From an uncultured Roseburia sp. (GTDB lineage Bacteria; Bacillota; Clostridia; Lachnospirales; Lachnospiraceae), in assembly GCA_945787015.1 (NCBI GenBank), contig CALZGM010000004.1, positions 1-64,000 of the forward strand: a stretch of 64,000 nt of DNA, given 5' to 3'. Within the stretch, counting starts at the first letter, position 1, and each line of letters opens with the position of its first letter. The position numbers and the translations under genes are program-made. The notes beneath the pieces are model-generated. The model did no database searches and was not told where the DNA came from. It worked only from the letters and a program-made list of their open reading frames with translations. Below, piece after piece: positions 46,583 to 54,495 of the stretch.

Positions 46583-46633
46583 TTCGGTAATAGTAAATTC
46601 TATTATAAATAAATTTGTAGGAGGTCTTCCCAA

Positions 46634-47440
46634 ATGGGTGAAGTTATTACTTTCACTTCAGGAAAAGGCGGCGTTGGCAAAACAACAACTACAGCTAACG
46701 TCGGAGTTGGACTTTCACAGTTAGATAAAAAGGTTGTGTTAATAGATACGGATATCGGATTACGCAACCTCGATGTAGTAATGGGATTGGAAAACCGGAT
46801 CATGTATAATCTGGTAGATGTGCTGACAGGAAGATGTCGAATGAAACAGGCTTTAATTCGTGATAAACGTTTTCCGAATCTTTATATCATTCCATCTGCA
46901 TGTATAAAAGAGCACACAAAATTAAGCAAAGCACAGATGATACACCTGATTGAGGAATTAAAGACAGAGTATGATTATATTTTGATTGATTCTCCGGCAG
47001 GAATTGATGATGGATTTGAATTAGCTGTTTGCGGAGCAGACCATGTGGTTGTTGTGACAACACCTCAGGTTGCTGCTGTTCATGATGCGGATTGTGTCCT
47101 GCGTATTTTAAAAAGAAATCCTGCGATACGTACTTCCCTGCTGATTAATGCATATCATGAGCAGATGGCAAAAGAGGGAAATATGCTACGTATAGAGGAT
47201 GTAACAGGGCTATTGGAGACGGAACTTCTTGGTGTTGTAGTGGAGGATTCGGAAATAATTATATCACAGAATCATGGAGAGCCGGTTTATGGAAAACGTG
47301 GCAAAGCAGAATTTTGTTATGAAAATATTTGCAAACGTTTAACAGGAGAAGAAATTCCACTGTTAGAAGAAAAAAGAAAGAAAAACCATCTGAGATTTTT
47401 CTTAAATTTAAAAACTCCGGGCAGGAGGGAAATGATATGA
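46634..47440 (+). CDS. minD: Septum-site ATPase MinD
   Basis: 268-aa deviant Walker A ATPase (GKGGVGKTTTTANVGVGL), with IDTDIGLRNLDVVMGLE and a C-terminal basic amphipathic tail (KKNHLRFFLNLK) for membrane attachment. AGGAGG precedes the ATG. In MinCDE systems minC directly precedes minD; here only 51 bases separate pbp2 from minD and hold no gene, so MinC is absent from the locus. Confidence 0.96.
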   Translation: MGEVITFTSGKGGVGKTTTTANVGVGLSQLDKKVVLIDTDIGLRNLDVVMGLENRIMYNLVDVLTGRCRMKQALIRDKRFPNLYIIPSACIKEHTKLSKAQMIHLIEELKTEYDYILIDSPAGIDDGFELAVCGADHVVVVTTPQVAAVHDADCVLRILKRNPAIRTSLLINAYHEQMAKEGNMLRIEDVTGLLETELLGVVVEDSEIIISQNHGEPVYGKRGKAEFCYENICKRLTGEEIPLLEEKRKKNHLRFFLNLKTPGRREMI

Positions 47441-47640
47441 GAAGAGATTCCTCCGGCGTTGTTGCATTGCAACGTTTAAAAACGATATTAGCTGATGAAA
47501 AGTGTGAGATTGATGAAGAGACAATGTCATCGATACGTAGAGAAGTTGGAAATGTGATATTAAAGTACGTTGACATTGAACCTGATAATGTAAACATAAA
47601 GATTATTTTGAAAGAGTACAAAAAGAAGGAAACATGTTAA
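47437..47640 (+). CDS. minE: Cell division topological specificity factor MinE
   Basis: 67-aa protein, shorter than E. coli MinE (88). The anti-MinCD helix region reads VVALQRLKTILADEK and the C-terminal beta part VGNVILKYVDIEPDNVNIKI. The open frame extends upstream to 47329 inside minD, but ATG 47437 has GGAGG eight bases ahead and overlaps the minD stop (ATGA). MinE drives pole-to-pole MinD oscillation, so its retention without local minC is notable. Confidence 0.92.
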   Translation: MRRDSSGVVALQRLKTILADEKCEIDEETMSSIRREVGNVILKYVDIEPDNVNIKIILKEYKKKETC

Positions 47641-48737
47641 AACAATACAAGTTATCGAATTATAAATTCATATTAGTGTTTTTTGTGATTGCATTAAATA
47701 CAATTGGAGTGTTACTGGTAGGAAGTGCAAGACCATCTTTAATGAATAAACAGTTATTAGGAATGATAAGTGGTATCATACTAATGATTTTTGTATCACT
47801 TATTGATTACAAATTCGTATTAAAGTTTTCATGGCTGATTTATGCGTTCATGATTTTAATGCTTTTGTCAGTCCTTGTATTTGGAGACAGTTCCGGTGGA
47901 GCACAGCGTTGGATTGATCTAAAATTTATGCGTTTTCAACCGTCCGAGCTTGCAAAAATATTACTTATTTTATTTTTTGCTTTTTTCTTTATGAAATATG
48001 AGGAAAAAATCAACTCACCTAAAACGATATTTGCATCTCTGATTTTAGCAGCAATTCCATTGTTGTTCATTATAAAGCAACCGGATTTGTCGACAACCAT
48101 TACAACAGCGCTCATATTTGTAACACTCATTTTTGTTGCGGGAATCAGTTATAAATTAGTAGCCGGAGTTTTGGCAGTTTGTGTACCGTCATTTATTATC
48201 CTGTTTACTCTGCTAATACAGGACAAGCTGCCGTTTATTCGGAGCTATCAGGTAAAGCGTGTAATGGCATGGCTTTACCCGGAACAATATCCTGATGATG
48301 CTTATCAGCAACAGAATTCCATTATGGCAATTGGCTCGGGTCAGTTATGGGGAAAGGGCTTAAACAATGCGGAAGCAACATCTGTAAAAAATGGAAAATT
48401 TATTTTGGAACCGCAGACAGACTTTATCTTTGCAGTAGCAGGTGAAGAACTTGGCTTTGTTGGCACGGTATGTATTATTATTCTCTTGCTTTTCATCACA
48501 ATTGAGTGTATATTTATTGCTAGAAAAGCAAAAGATACTGCGGGAAAATTGATATGTTGCGGTATGGCAGCTTTGATTGGTTTTCAAAGTGCAATAAATA
48601 TTGCTGTAACAAGTGGTTTATTACCAAATACCGGACTTCCGCTTCCTTTTGTCAGCTATGGACTTACATCCTTATGGTCATTATATATAGGTATGGGATT
48701 TGTTTTAAATGTGGGTCTACAGGCTCGAAAACACTAA
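47634..48737 (+). CDS. rodA: Peptidoglycan glycosyltransferase RodA (SEDS family)
   Basis: 367-aa SEDS polymerase with about ten membrane segments. Signature motifs: GGAQRWIDLKFMRFQPSELAKI, the catalytic-Asp region KQPDLSTT, QTDFIFAVAGEELGFVG and LPNTGLPLPFVSYGLTSLW. It pairs with PBP2 of the same block for cell elongation. The start overlaps the last seven bases of minE. Confidence 0.94.
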   Translation: MLKQYKLSNYKFILVFFVIALNTIGVLLVGSARPSLMNKQLLGMISGIILMIFVSLIDYKFVLKFSWLIYAFMILMLLSVLVFGDSSGGAQRWIDLKFMRFQPSELAKILLILFFAFFFMKYEEKINSPKTIFASLILAAIPLLFIIKQPDLSTTITTALIFVTLIFVAGISYKLVAGVLAVCVPSFIILFTLLIQDKLPFIRSYQVKRVMAWLYPEQYPDDAYQQQNSIMAIGSGQLWGKGLNNAEATSVKNGKFILEPQTDFIFAVAGEELGFVGTVCIIILLLFITIECIFIARKAKDTAGKLICCGMAALIGFQSAINIAVTSGLLPNTGLPLPFVSYGLTSLWSLYIGMGFVLNVGLQARKH

Positions 48738-48754
48738 ATGGAGGGTTAACTTCG

Positions 48755-49150
48755 ATGAATATTGGACTTATCGCACATGACTCAAAAAAGAAACTAATGC
48801 AAAATTTTTGTATAGCATATCGTGGCATTTTATGCAAGAATGAATTATTTGCAACGGGAACAACAGGAAGACTAATCGAAGAAGTAACAAATTTAAGCAT
48901 TCATAAGTATTTGGCAGGACATCTTGGAGGAGCGCAACAACTTGGTGCTCAGATTGGGCACAATGAAATTGACCTTGTCATTTTCTTAAGAGATCCACTT
49001 ACACCAAAGTCACACGAACCGGATGTTAATAATGTAGTACGTCTATGCGATACACATAACATTCCATTAGCAACAAATCTTGCAACTGCAGAGCTATTGA
49101 TTAAATCTTTAGATAGAGGAGATTTAGAGTGGCGTGAAATGTATAAATAA
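48755..49150 (+). CDS. mgsA: Methylglyoxal synthase
   Basis: 131-aa enzyme turning dihydroxyacetone phosphate into methylglyoxal, a phosphate-starvation glycolytic bypass. Motifs: IGLIAHDSKK, ATGTTGRLIEE, GGAQQLGAQI and FLRDPLTPKSHEPDVNN. The open frame extends back to 48554 inside rodA, but GGAGGG at 48740-48745 fixes ATG 48755. Linkage to rodA and minE is common in Lachnospiraceae and Clostridia, for unclear reasons. Confidence 0.94.
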   Translation: MNIGLIAHDSKKKLMQNFCIAYRGILCKNELFATGTTGRLIEEVTNLSIHKYLAGHLGGAQQLGAQIGHNEIDLVIFLRDPLTPKSHEPDVNNVVRLCDTHNIPLATNLATAELLIKSLDRGDLEWREMYK

Positions 49151-50129
49151 GAATCGACTGCTATGCCTTTTTGCCATAGCAGCTCTTTTTATGTCCGGAT
49201 GTAAAAATAAAAATGAAGTAAGTTATGACAATCCTTATGAGTTATATGAGATGTCTAAAGTTTATGGAATTACAAAAAACAGCGATGGTTCCAATAAAGC
49301 CTTTTTCTCATCAGAAAAGGATTTATGTGTAGTGGATGATGTAAATTTTGGTTTGGAGGAAGTTCATTCCAATGTTGCTGTAGCTGCTGGAACTTTTAAT
49401 CTGGAAACGGATGAAGTAACTTATGCGCAGAATATCTACGATAAAATGTATCCGGCAAGTACTACAAAGATTATGACCTGTTATGTCGCCTTAAAATACG
49501 GTAACCTGGATGATTTTGTGACAGTAAGCAAAAATGCTGCAAATCAGCCTTCTGATGCGTCTGTATGTCATATTAGTGAAGGGGATATTATAACCCTGCG
49601 TGATTTGTTATATGGACTTATGCTTGCGAGTGGAAATGATGCTGCGATTGCTATTGCAGAGCATATAGCAGGTAGCGAAGAAGCATTTGTATCGCTGATG
49701 AATGAAGAAGCAATAAGTATGGGAGCAAGCTGCACAAAATTTCAAAATTGTCATGGGATGCCTGCTGAAGATCATTATACTTCTGCTTATGATTTATATG
49801 TCATGTTTAAAAATGCTGTTGAGATGAATGAATTTGTAAATATTATACAGTCTACAAAATATACTGCAGTTATTACTGATAAAAATGGTAAAGCTGTAGA
49901 GAGAGAATGGACAAACTCAAATCGTTTTTTAAACGGAAAGGCAGATAAACCGGAAGGTATCAATGTCATTGGAGGAAAAACGGGAACGACACAAGCGGCT
50001 GGTTATTGTCTTGTAATGCTATCAAAAAATGAACTGGAACAGGAGATTGTTTCAGTTGTATTAAAGGCAGGAGGTCCTTCCGATTTATATCTGTTAACAA
50101 GGGAAATTTTGCAGGAATTTAATAATTAA
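49134..50129 (+). CDS. D-alanyl-D-alanine carboxypeptidase, lipoprotein-like (S11 family)
   Basis: 331-aa low-molecular-weight PBP (DacF/DacA type) that trims peptidoglycan pentapeptides. N-terminal signal with lipobox-like end (LCLFAIAALFMSGC, Cys about residue 23), suggesting a lipoprotein. Active-site motifs: STTK in YPASTTKIMT, SGN in MLASGNDAA and KTG in GGKTGTTQAAGYC. The usual C-terminal PBP5 beta domain is absent. GTG 49134 lies inside the mgsA end and has no well-placed ribosome site, so coupling to mgsA translation is likely. Confidence 0.9.
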   Translation: MKCINKNRLLCLFAIAALFMSGCKNKNEVSYDNPYELYEMSKVYGITKNSDGSNKAFFSSEKDLCVVDDVNFGLEEVHSNVAVAAGTFNLETDEVTYAQNIYDKMYPASTTKIMTCYVALKYGNLDDFVTVSKNAANQPSDASVCHISEGDIITLRDLLYGLMLASGNDAAIAIAEHIAGSEEAFVSLMNEEAISMGASCTKFQNCHGMPAEDHYTSAYDLYVMFKNAVEMNEFVNIIQSTKYTAVITDKNGKAVEREWTNSNRFLNGKADKPEGINVIGGKTGTTQAAGYCLVMLSKNELEQEIVSVVLKAGGPSDLYLLTREILQEFNN

Positions 50130-50132
50130 TAG

Positions 50133-50161
50133 TTGTTTTTTATGTGCATATATACTATAAT
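50133..50161 (+). promoter_or_regulatory. Promoter of P-loop protein gene
   Basis: TTGTTT (50133-50138), a 17-nt spacer and TATAAT (50156-50161), 68 bases before the ATG at 50229. Together with the strong terminator at 50665 it makes the gene monocistronic. Confidence 0.65.
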
Positions 50162-50228
50162 TATTTTATATCATCAACTGTTTTTATCTAAATTATATAA
50201 AAGCAGGGAATACTAGGAGGAATAGGCT

Positions 50229-50651
50229 ATGATTGAAATTATTTCAGGTGAAAAAGGAAAGGGTAAGACCAAAGAATTACTGGCAAAAGTAAATGGTTCT
50301 GTAGCAACTGCATCTGGTAATATTGTTTACTTAGATAAGAGTCAGAAGCATATGTATGAATTGAATAACAAAGTTCGTTTAATTAATGTAATGGATTACC
50401 CTGTAGAAAATTGTGATGAATTTCTTGGTTTCTTATCAGGAATTATTTCACAGGATCATGATTTGGAAGAAATGTATTTAGACAGCTTCCTGACAATCGC
50501 AGCAATACATAATGATGCTGATATGACACATGCTATTGAGAAGCTTGATGTTATTAGCGAAAAATATAATGTGAAATTTATTTTAAGTGTTTCTAAGAAT
50601 GAAGCAGAATTGCCTGAATGTGCAAAGGCAAAAATAGTCATTTCCTTGTAG
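50229..50651 (+). CDS. Unrecognised small P-loop protein
   Basis: 140 aa, function unknown. A textbook Walker A is at residues 7-14 (GEKGKGKT), and a Walker-B-like MYLDSF lies near 81-86. The rest alternates beta and alpha segments, as in a minimal P-loop NTPase core. It has no membrane segment and no recognisable partner domain. It has its own promoter, a GGAGG ribosome site and a very strong terminator, so it is transcribed alone. Some databases label similar short proteins as ATPase or PilT-like, but I see nothing pilus-related here. Confidence 0.75.
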   Translation: MIEIISGEKGKGKTKELLAKVNGSVATASGNIVYLDKSQKHMYELNNKVRLINVMDYPVENCDEFLGFLSGIISQDHDLEEMYLDSFLTIAAIHNDADMTHAIEKLDVISEKYNVKFILSVSKNEAELPECAKAKIVISL

Positions 50652-50664
50652 AATAGGTTATTGA

Positions 50665-50713
50665 CTGTCAGATTACATTGAAAAAATTTTCAATGTAATC
50701 TGACAGTTTTTTT
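50665..50713. terminator. Very strong terminator after P-loop gene
   Basis: A 42-base near-perfect palindrome: stem 50665-50684 pairs fully with 50687-50706, followed by seven T. It also lies at the end of the leftward DUF378 gene (stop at 50738), though the T-run favours the rightward direction. Confidence 0.93.
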
Positions 50714-50737
50714 ATGACTTTTAATATTTGGAAAATC

Positions 50738-50950
50738 TTATAAATCACTGCCTGATTTAACTCTGCCGTATAAACTACACATGTAAAGACCACTGATACC
50801 TACTAGAGCATAGATAATTCTTGAAAGCCATGACATATCTCCAAAGAGAAAAGCAACCAGATCAAAACGAAAGAATCCAATTAATCCCCAGTTAATAGCG
50901 CCAATAATTACCAATGTTAAAAGGGTATAGTCTAACCAACCTGTTCTCAT
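50738..50950 (-). CDS. DUF378 small membrane protein (YuzA-like)
   Basis: 70-aa protein with two membrane segments (YTLLTLVIIGAINWGLIGFF and IIYALVGISGLYMCSLY), matching the DUF378 pattern GAINWGL-G. Function unknown. The frame opens further upstream, but GGAGG at 50963-50959 on the minus strand selects the ATG at 50950-50948. It is the only leftward gene between 3.1 and 57.9 kb. Confidence 0.85.
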   Translation of the reverse strand: MRTGWLDYTLLTLVIIGAINWGLIGFFRFDLVAFLFGDMSWLSRIIYALVGISGLYMCSLYGRVKSGSDL

Positions 50951-51006
50951 GTATCTAACCTCCTTTTTCAATAGTATGTACAAGATAGATTTTTTTATAC
51001 ATGGTT

Positions 51007-51035
51007 TTGCAATGTAGGATGATATTTGCTATAAT
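51007..51035 (+). promoter_or_regulatory. Promoter of HlyD-like/ylmE/sepF operon
   Basis: TTGCAA (51007-51012), a 17-nt spacer and TATAAT (51030-51035) with extended -10 TGC, 34 bases before the TTG start at 51070. This is one of the best promoter matches in the window. Confidence 0.8.
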
Positions 51036-51069
51036 ATATAGAATGATTTAAGTAAGGCAGGTTATGTAG

Positions 51070-52473
51070 TTGAAGAAAAAGGATAATGTTACGGAATTTC
51101 CGAAATTTATAAATATTAACATTGGTGTTGTTATTTTTATTATTATTTTTATTTATTTGTTATTCAATGTGCTGACGTATTTTACCAAGGTACATATTTC
51201 AGTCTATGAGGTGGAACAGGGAACCATTGCAGCTAATAATATTTATAAGGGACTAGTATTGCGAGATGAGACAACCTATGCTTCAGAGTATTCAGGCGCA
51301 ATTAATTATTATGTAAAAGAATATTCAAAAGTTGGTTTCAATGATTTAATCTATTCCGTAGACGAAAATGGTTCTGTAGCAGAACGGTTAAATGAAGCAA
51401 AACTTAATCTTGCAAATCTAAACATTCGTGCTACGAAAGATATTTCAGAAATCCTTGAGGGCTTTAAATTATCTTATGACAGTGAGTCTTTTTATCAAGT
51501 ATATACTTTAAAGGATCAAATCAATTCTGTTTTAAACGAGGCATTGAGTCTGGACGCACTTGAACAGATATCCGAGTATGCAGATACAGCAGAAGGAAAT
51601 AATACTTTTCATAAAGGAAGAGCTCAAAAAGATGGTATTGTGTCCTTTTATGTTGATGGTTTTGAAAGTACAAATGTAGACATGTTCGAAACAGATATGA
51701 TGAATGAGTCTGTCTATAAAAGAACGAATTTGAATGTAAATGCTAAGACGAATGCAGGGAGCACGGTATATAAGATGATTAATAGTGAAACTTGGAATAT
51801 TTTATTACCGGTGCCTGAAAAAGTAGCATTAGAAATGATTGCTGATTTAGAAGATGATAATCTGGTTCATATCCGATTTGTAAAGGATATGAAGGAGATG
51901 TATGCAGAATATGAGGTAAAAGAAACAAAAGGAGAATATTATCTCGTACTAACATTGAAAAATGCAATGGTTCGATATGCATCAGAACGTTTTCTGGAAG
52001 TGGAGTTGTTAATTGCAGAAGAAACAGGACTTAAAATCCCAAATACTTCAATTGTTGATAAGGAATTTTACACGATTCCAACTGAATTTTTCTTAAAAGG
52101 TGCTGATTCCAGTGAAGAAGGTCTATTAATTGAACGCATTGATAAAAATGGCAATCATACAACAGAATTTATTAATCCTACTATCTATTATAAGACAGAG
52201 GAATATTGCTATATAGACAGTGAATTTGTTCAATCAGGTGACATTTTACAAAAACCTGATTCGGTAGAAAAATATACAATTGGAGATAATACTGCTACGC
52301 TGGAGGGGGTATATAATATTAACAAAGGTTATGCCGTATTCAAGCAGATTGAGGTTTTACTACGAAATGAGGAGTATTCGATTGTCAAAACAGGAACAAA
52401 TTATGGAATTGCATTATATGATCATATTGCTTTAGACGGTAGCAAAATACAGGAAGATGACTTAATAAAATAG
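51070..52473 (+). CDS. HlyD-like membrane protein upstream of ylmE-sepF
   Basis: 467 aa. A single N-terminal membrane segment (about 16-38, NIGVVIFIIIFIYLLFNVL) is followed by an extracytoplasmic region with a short barrel-like start (VEQGTIAANNIYKGLVLRDETTYAS) recalling HlyD adaptor proteins. Middle helices (about 100-180) and later beta segments (about 200-440) follow. There is no transporter gene beside it. Instead it leads ylmE-sepF-ylmH, so a role at the division site or envelope is a reasonable inference. TTG start; only a weak AAGGCAGG ribosome site. Confidence 0.65.
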   Translation: MKKKDNVTEFPKFININIGVVIFIIIFIYLLFNVLTYFTKVHISVYEVEQGTIAANNIYKGLVLRDETTYASEYSGAINYYVKEYSKVGFNDLIYSVDENGSVAERLNEAKLNLANLNIRATKDISEILEGFKLSYDSESFYQVYTLKDQINSVLNEALSLDALEQISEYADTAEGNNTFHKGRAQKDGIVSFYVDGFESTNVDMFETDMMNESVYKRTNLNVNAKTNAGSTVYKMINSETWNILLPVPEKVALEMIADLEDDNLVHIRFVKDMKEMYAEYEVKETKGEYYLVLTLKNAMVRYASERFLEVELLIAEETGLKIPNTSIVDKEFYTIPTEFFLKGADSSEEGLLIERIDKNGNHTTEFINPTIYYKTEEYCYIDSEFVQSGDILQKPDSVEKYTIGDNTATLEGVYNINKGYAVFKQIEVLLRNEEYSIVKTGTNYGIALYDHIALDGSKIQEDDLIK

Positions 52474-52483
52474 GAGTGAGAAA

Positions 52484-53182
52484 ATGTTAAAAGAAAATTT
52501 AGAACAGGTTGAGCAGAACATAGAGAAGGCTTGTAAAAAGGCAGGAAGAGCACGAGATGAGGTGACTTTGATTGCAGTAAGTAAAACGAAACCGATTGGA
52601 ATGCTGCGGGAAATATATGATGAGGGCTGCCGTAATTTTGGCGAAAACAAAGTTCAGGAGCTTTGTGAAAAAATGGAAGAGATGCCAAAGGACATAAGGT
52701 GGCATATGATTGGTCATTTGCAGAGAAACAAGGTCAAATATATTGTTGGTAACGGTGTTTCATTGATTCATTCCGTCGATTCATACCGTCTGGCAGAAGA
52801 AATTAATATTCAGGCAAAAAAGAAAAATGTAATTATTCCAATCCTTGTAGAGGTAAATATTGCTATGGAGGAATCTAAGTTTGGAATTTCGCCTGAAGAT
52901 GCAATTGTATTAGTAGAGCAGATAGCAGAACTTGAAAATGTGAGAATCAAAGGATTGATGACGATAGCACCATATGTAGTGGATGCTGAGGAAAATCGTC
53001 TATATTTTCGAAAAATTAAGCAATTATCTGTTGACATAGGAAATAAAAACATAGATAATGTATCTATGGAAATTCTGTCTATGGGTATGACAGGAGATTA
53101 TATGGTTGCTATTGAAGAAGGAGCAACTATGGTTCGTGTCGGTACCGGAATTTTCGGTGAGAGAAACTATCCTAAACAGTAG
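52484..53182 (+). CDS. ylmE: PLP homeostasis protein YggS/YlmE
   Basis: 232-aa single-domain PLP-binding protein of the alanine-racemase-like fold (PLPBP family). The PLP lysine is in LIAVSKTKP; other motifs are FGENKVQEL, WHMIGHLQRNK and LSMGMTGDYMVAIEEGATMVRVGTGIFGER. It maintains free PLP and amino-acid balance rather than catalysing a known reaction. It precedes sepF, as in most Firmicutes. Confidence 0.95.
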   Translation: MLKENLEQVEQNIEKACKKAGRARDEVTLIAVSKTKPIGMLREIYDEGCRNFGENKVQELCEKMEEMPKDIRWHMIGHLQRNKVKYIVGNGVSLIHSVDSYRLAEEINIQAKKKNVIIPILVEVNIAMEESKFGISPEDAIVLVEQIAELENVRIKGLMTIAPYVVDAEENRLYFRKIKQLSVDIGNKNIDNVSMEILSMGMTGDYMVAIEEGATMVRVGTGIFGERNYPKQ

Positions 53183-53204
53183 AAGTAGATAAAGGAGTAA
53201 ATCC

Positions 53205-53723
53205 ATGGGTGTTCTAGATAAATTTCTAAATGTAATGCGTTTAAATCCGGATGATGAAGAAGATTTCTTAAATGAAGATTATGATTTTGATGATGAAGAA
53301 GATATGGAGCCGTCAAAACCTGCAAAATCCTCTTTTAAATCAAAACGAGAAAAAGAATCCGATTTTGAGGATGATTACAAAGAAAAAACCGTTAAGACAA
53401 CACCAAAAGTGACTCCAATTCGTCAATCCAGGAAGTCTGCTTCCAGCAATATGGAAGTTTGTGTTATTAAGCCTACTTCCGTGGAAGATGCCAGGGAAAT
53501 TACAGAAACTTTATTGAATGGTAGAACCGTTGTATTGAATGTGGAAGGTTTGGATGTGGAAATTGCACAGCGCATTATCGACTTTACTTCCGGATCAACC
53601 TTTGCAATTAGTGGCAATTTACAGAAGATTTCAAACTATATATTTATTATTACACCGGCATCTGTAGATATTTCCGGTGACTTCTTAAGCTTGGTGGATT
53701 CCTTTGACACCAGAGGATTTTAA
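53205..53723 (+). CDS. sepF: Cell division protein SepF
   Basis: 172-aa FtsZ-bundling membrane anchor. N-terminal amphipathic helix (LDKFLNVMRL), acidic/basic linker (about 15-80) and the C-terminal SepF domain (about 85-172: KPTSVEDAREITETLLNGRTVVLNVEG and IDFTSGSTFAISGNLQKISNYIFIITP). Position after ylmE is canonical. YlmG, normally next, is missing, and ylmH follows directly. Confidence 0.95.
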   Translation: MGVLDKFLNVMRLNPDDEEDFLNEDYDFDDEEDMEPSKPAKSSFKSKREKESDFEDDYKEKTVKTTPKVTPIRQSRKSASSNMEVCVIKPTSVEDAREITETLLNGRTVVLNVEGLDVEIAQRIIDFTSGSTFAISGNLQKISNYIFIITPASVDISGDFLSLVDSFDTRGF

Positions 53724-53731
53724 ATTGTATT

Positions 53732-54481
53732 ATGAATGAGCAAGAACTTTGTAAGAAAAGATTCATTGATTTATCTAAGCAGGCAAACCGTAAGGGAATC
53801 GTTTTATTCAGCGATTTCCTTAATTTGAATGAACAGAATATTTATCAACAGAATCAAAAGTTTTTTGAAACAAAGACAGAAAGCTTTGGTGGAGTTGATT
53901 TCGCAGAGCGTCAGATAATAGCTTTTATACCTGATGCTCTTTATTATGAGTGGGAATTTCCGATAACGGCACTAAAAATTACACCTTCCTATCCTAAATT
54001 TGCAGAAAAACTGAGTCATCGTGATATTCTGGGAGCGCTTATGCATTTAGGCATTGAACGTGCTAAAATTGGAGATATTTTTATACAGGAAGATGCTGCA
54101 TATCTGATTTGTGAAGAATCATTAGCAGATTTTTTTATAGAACAGCTGGATAAGATACGTCATACCGTAGTAAAATTATCGCGGGTACCGTTGGAGGAAC
54201 TGAAAGCTGTACATAAGCTTAAAGAGATGGAAGGAATTATATCTTCCAATCGAATGGACAATGTACTTGCCTGTGTTTTCAAACTGTCAAGAAGTCAGGC
54301 ACTGGAACTAATTTTAGCTGAGAAGGCATTTGTGAATGGAAAAACCATTCAAAATCCTTCTTATCGAGTGAAATCAGGTGAAATTATTTCATTACGTGGT
54401 TACGGACGTTTTGTTTTTTCAGAAGAATATGGTGTCACTCAAAAGGGACGAGTGAAAATCAAATATCAAATATATGAATAA
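53732..54481 (+). CDS. ylmH: S4-domain RNA-binding protein YlmH
   Basis: 249-aa protein with a C-terminal S4 RNA-binding domain (about 170-240, ACVFKLSRSQALELILAEKAFVNGKTI). YlmH has been linked to rescue of obstructed large ribosomal subunits. It is usually followed by divIVA; here aroB follows instead. The ATG is only eight bases after the sepF stop and has no clear ribosome site. Confidence 0.92.
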   Translation: MNEQELCKKRFIDLSKQANRKGIVLFSDFLNLNEQNIYQQNQKFFETKTESFGGVDFAERQIIAFIPDALYYEWEFPITALKITPSYPKFAEKLSHRDILGALMHLGIERAKIGDIFIQEDAAYLICEESLADFFIEQLDKIRHTVVKLSRVPLEELKAVHKLKEMEGIISSNRMDNVLACVFKLSRSQALELILAEKAFVNGKTIQNPSYRVKSGEIISLRGYGRFVFSEEYGVTQKGRVKIKYQIYE

Positions 54482-54495
54482 TATGGAGCAGGATT

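Noticed and set aside
47329-47436. N-terminal extension of minE inside minD
   Set aside because: ATG 47437 has a good ribosome site and gives the usual MinE length pattern.
48554-48754. N-terminal extension of mgsA inside rodA
   Set aside because: GGAGGG and ATG 48755 give the exact family N-terminus; the extension merely follows the rodA sequence in another frame.
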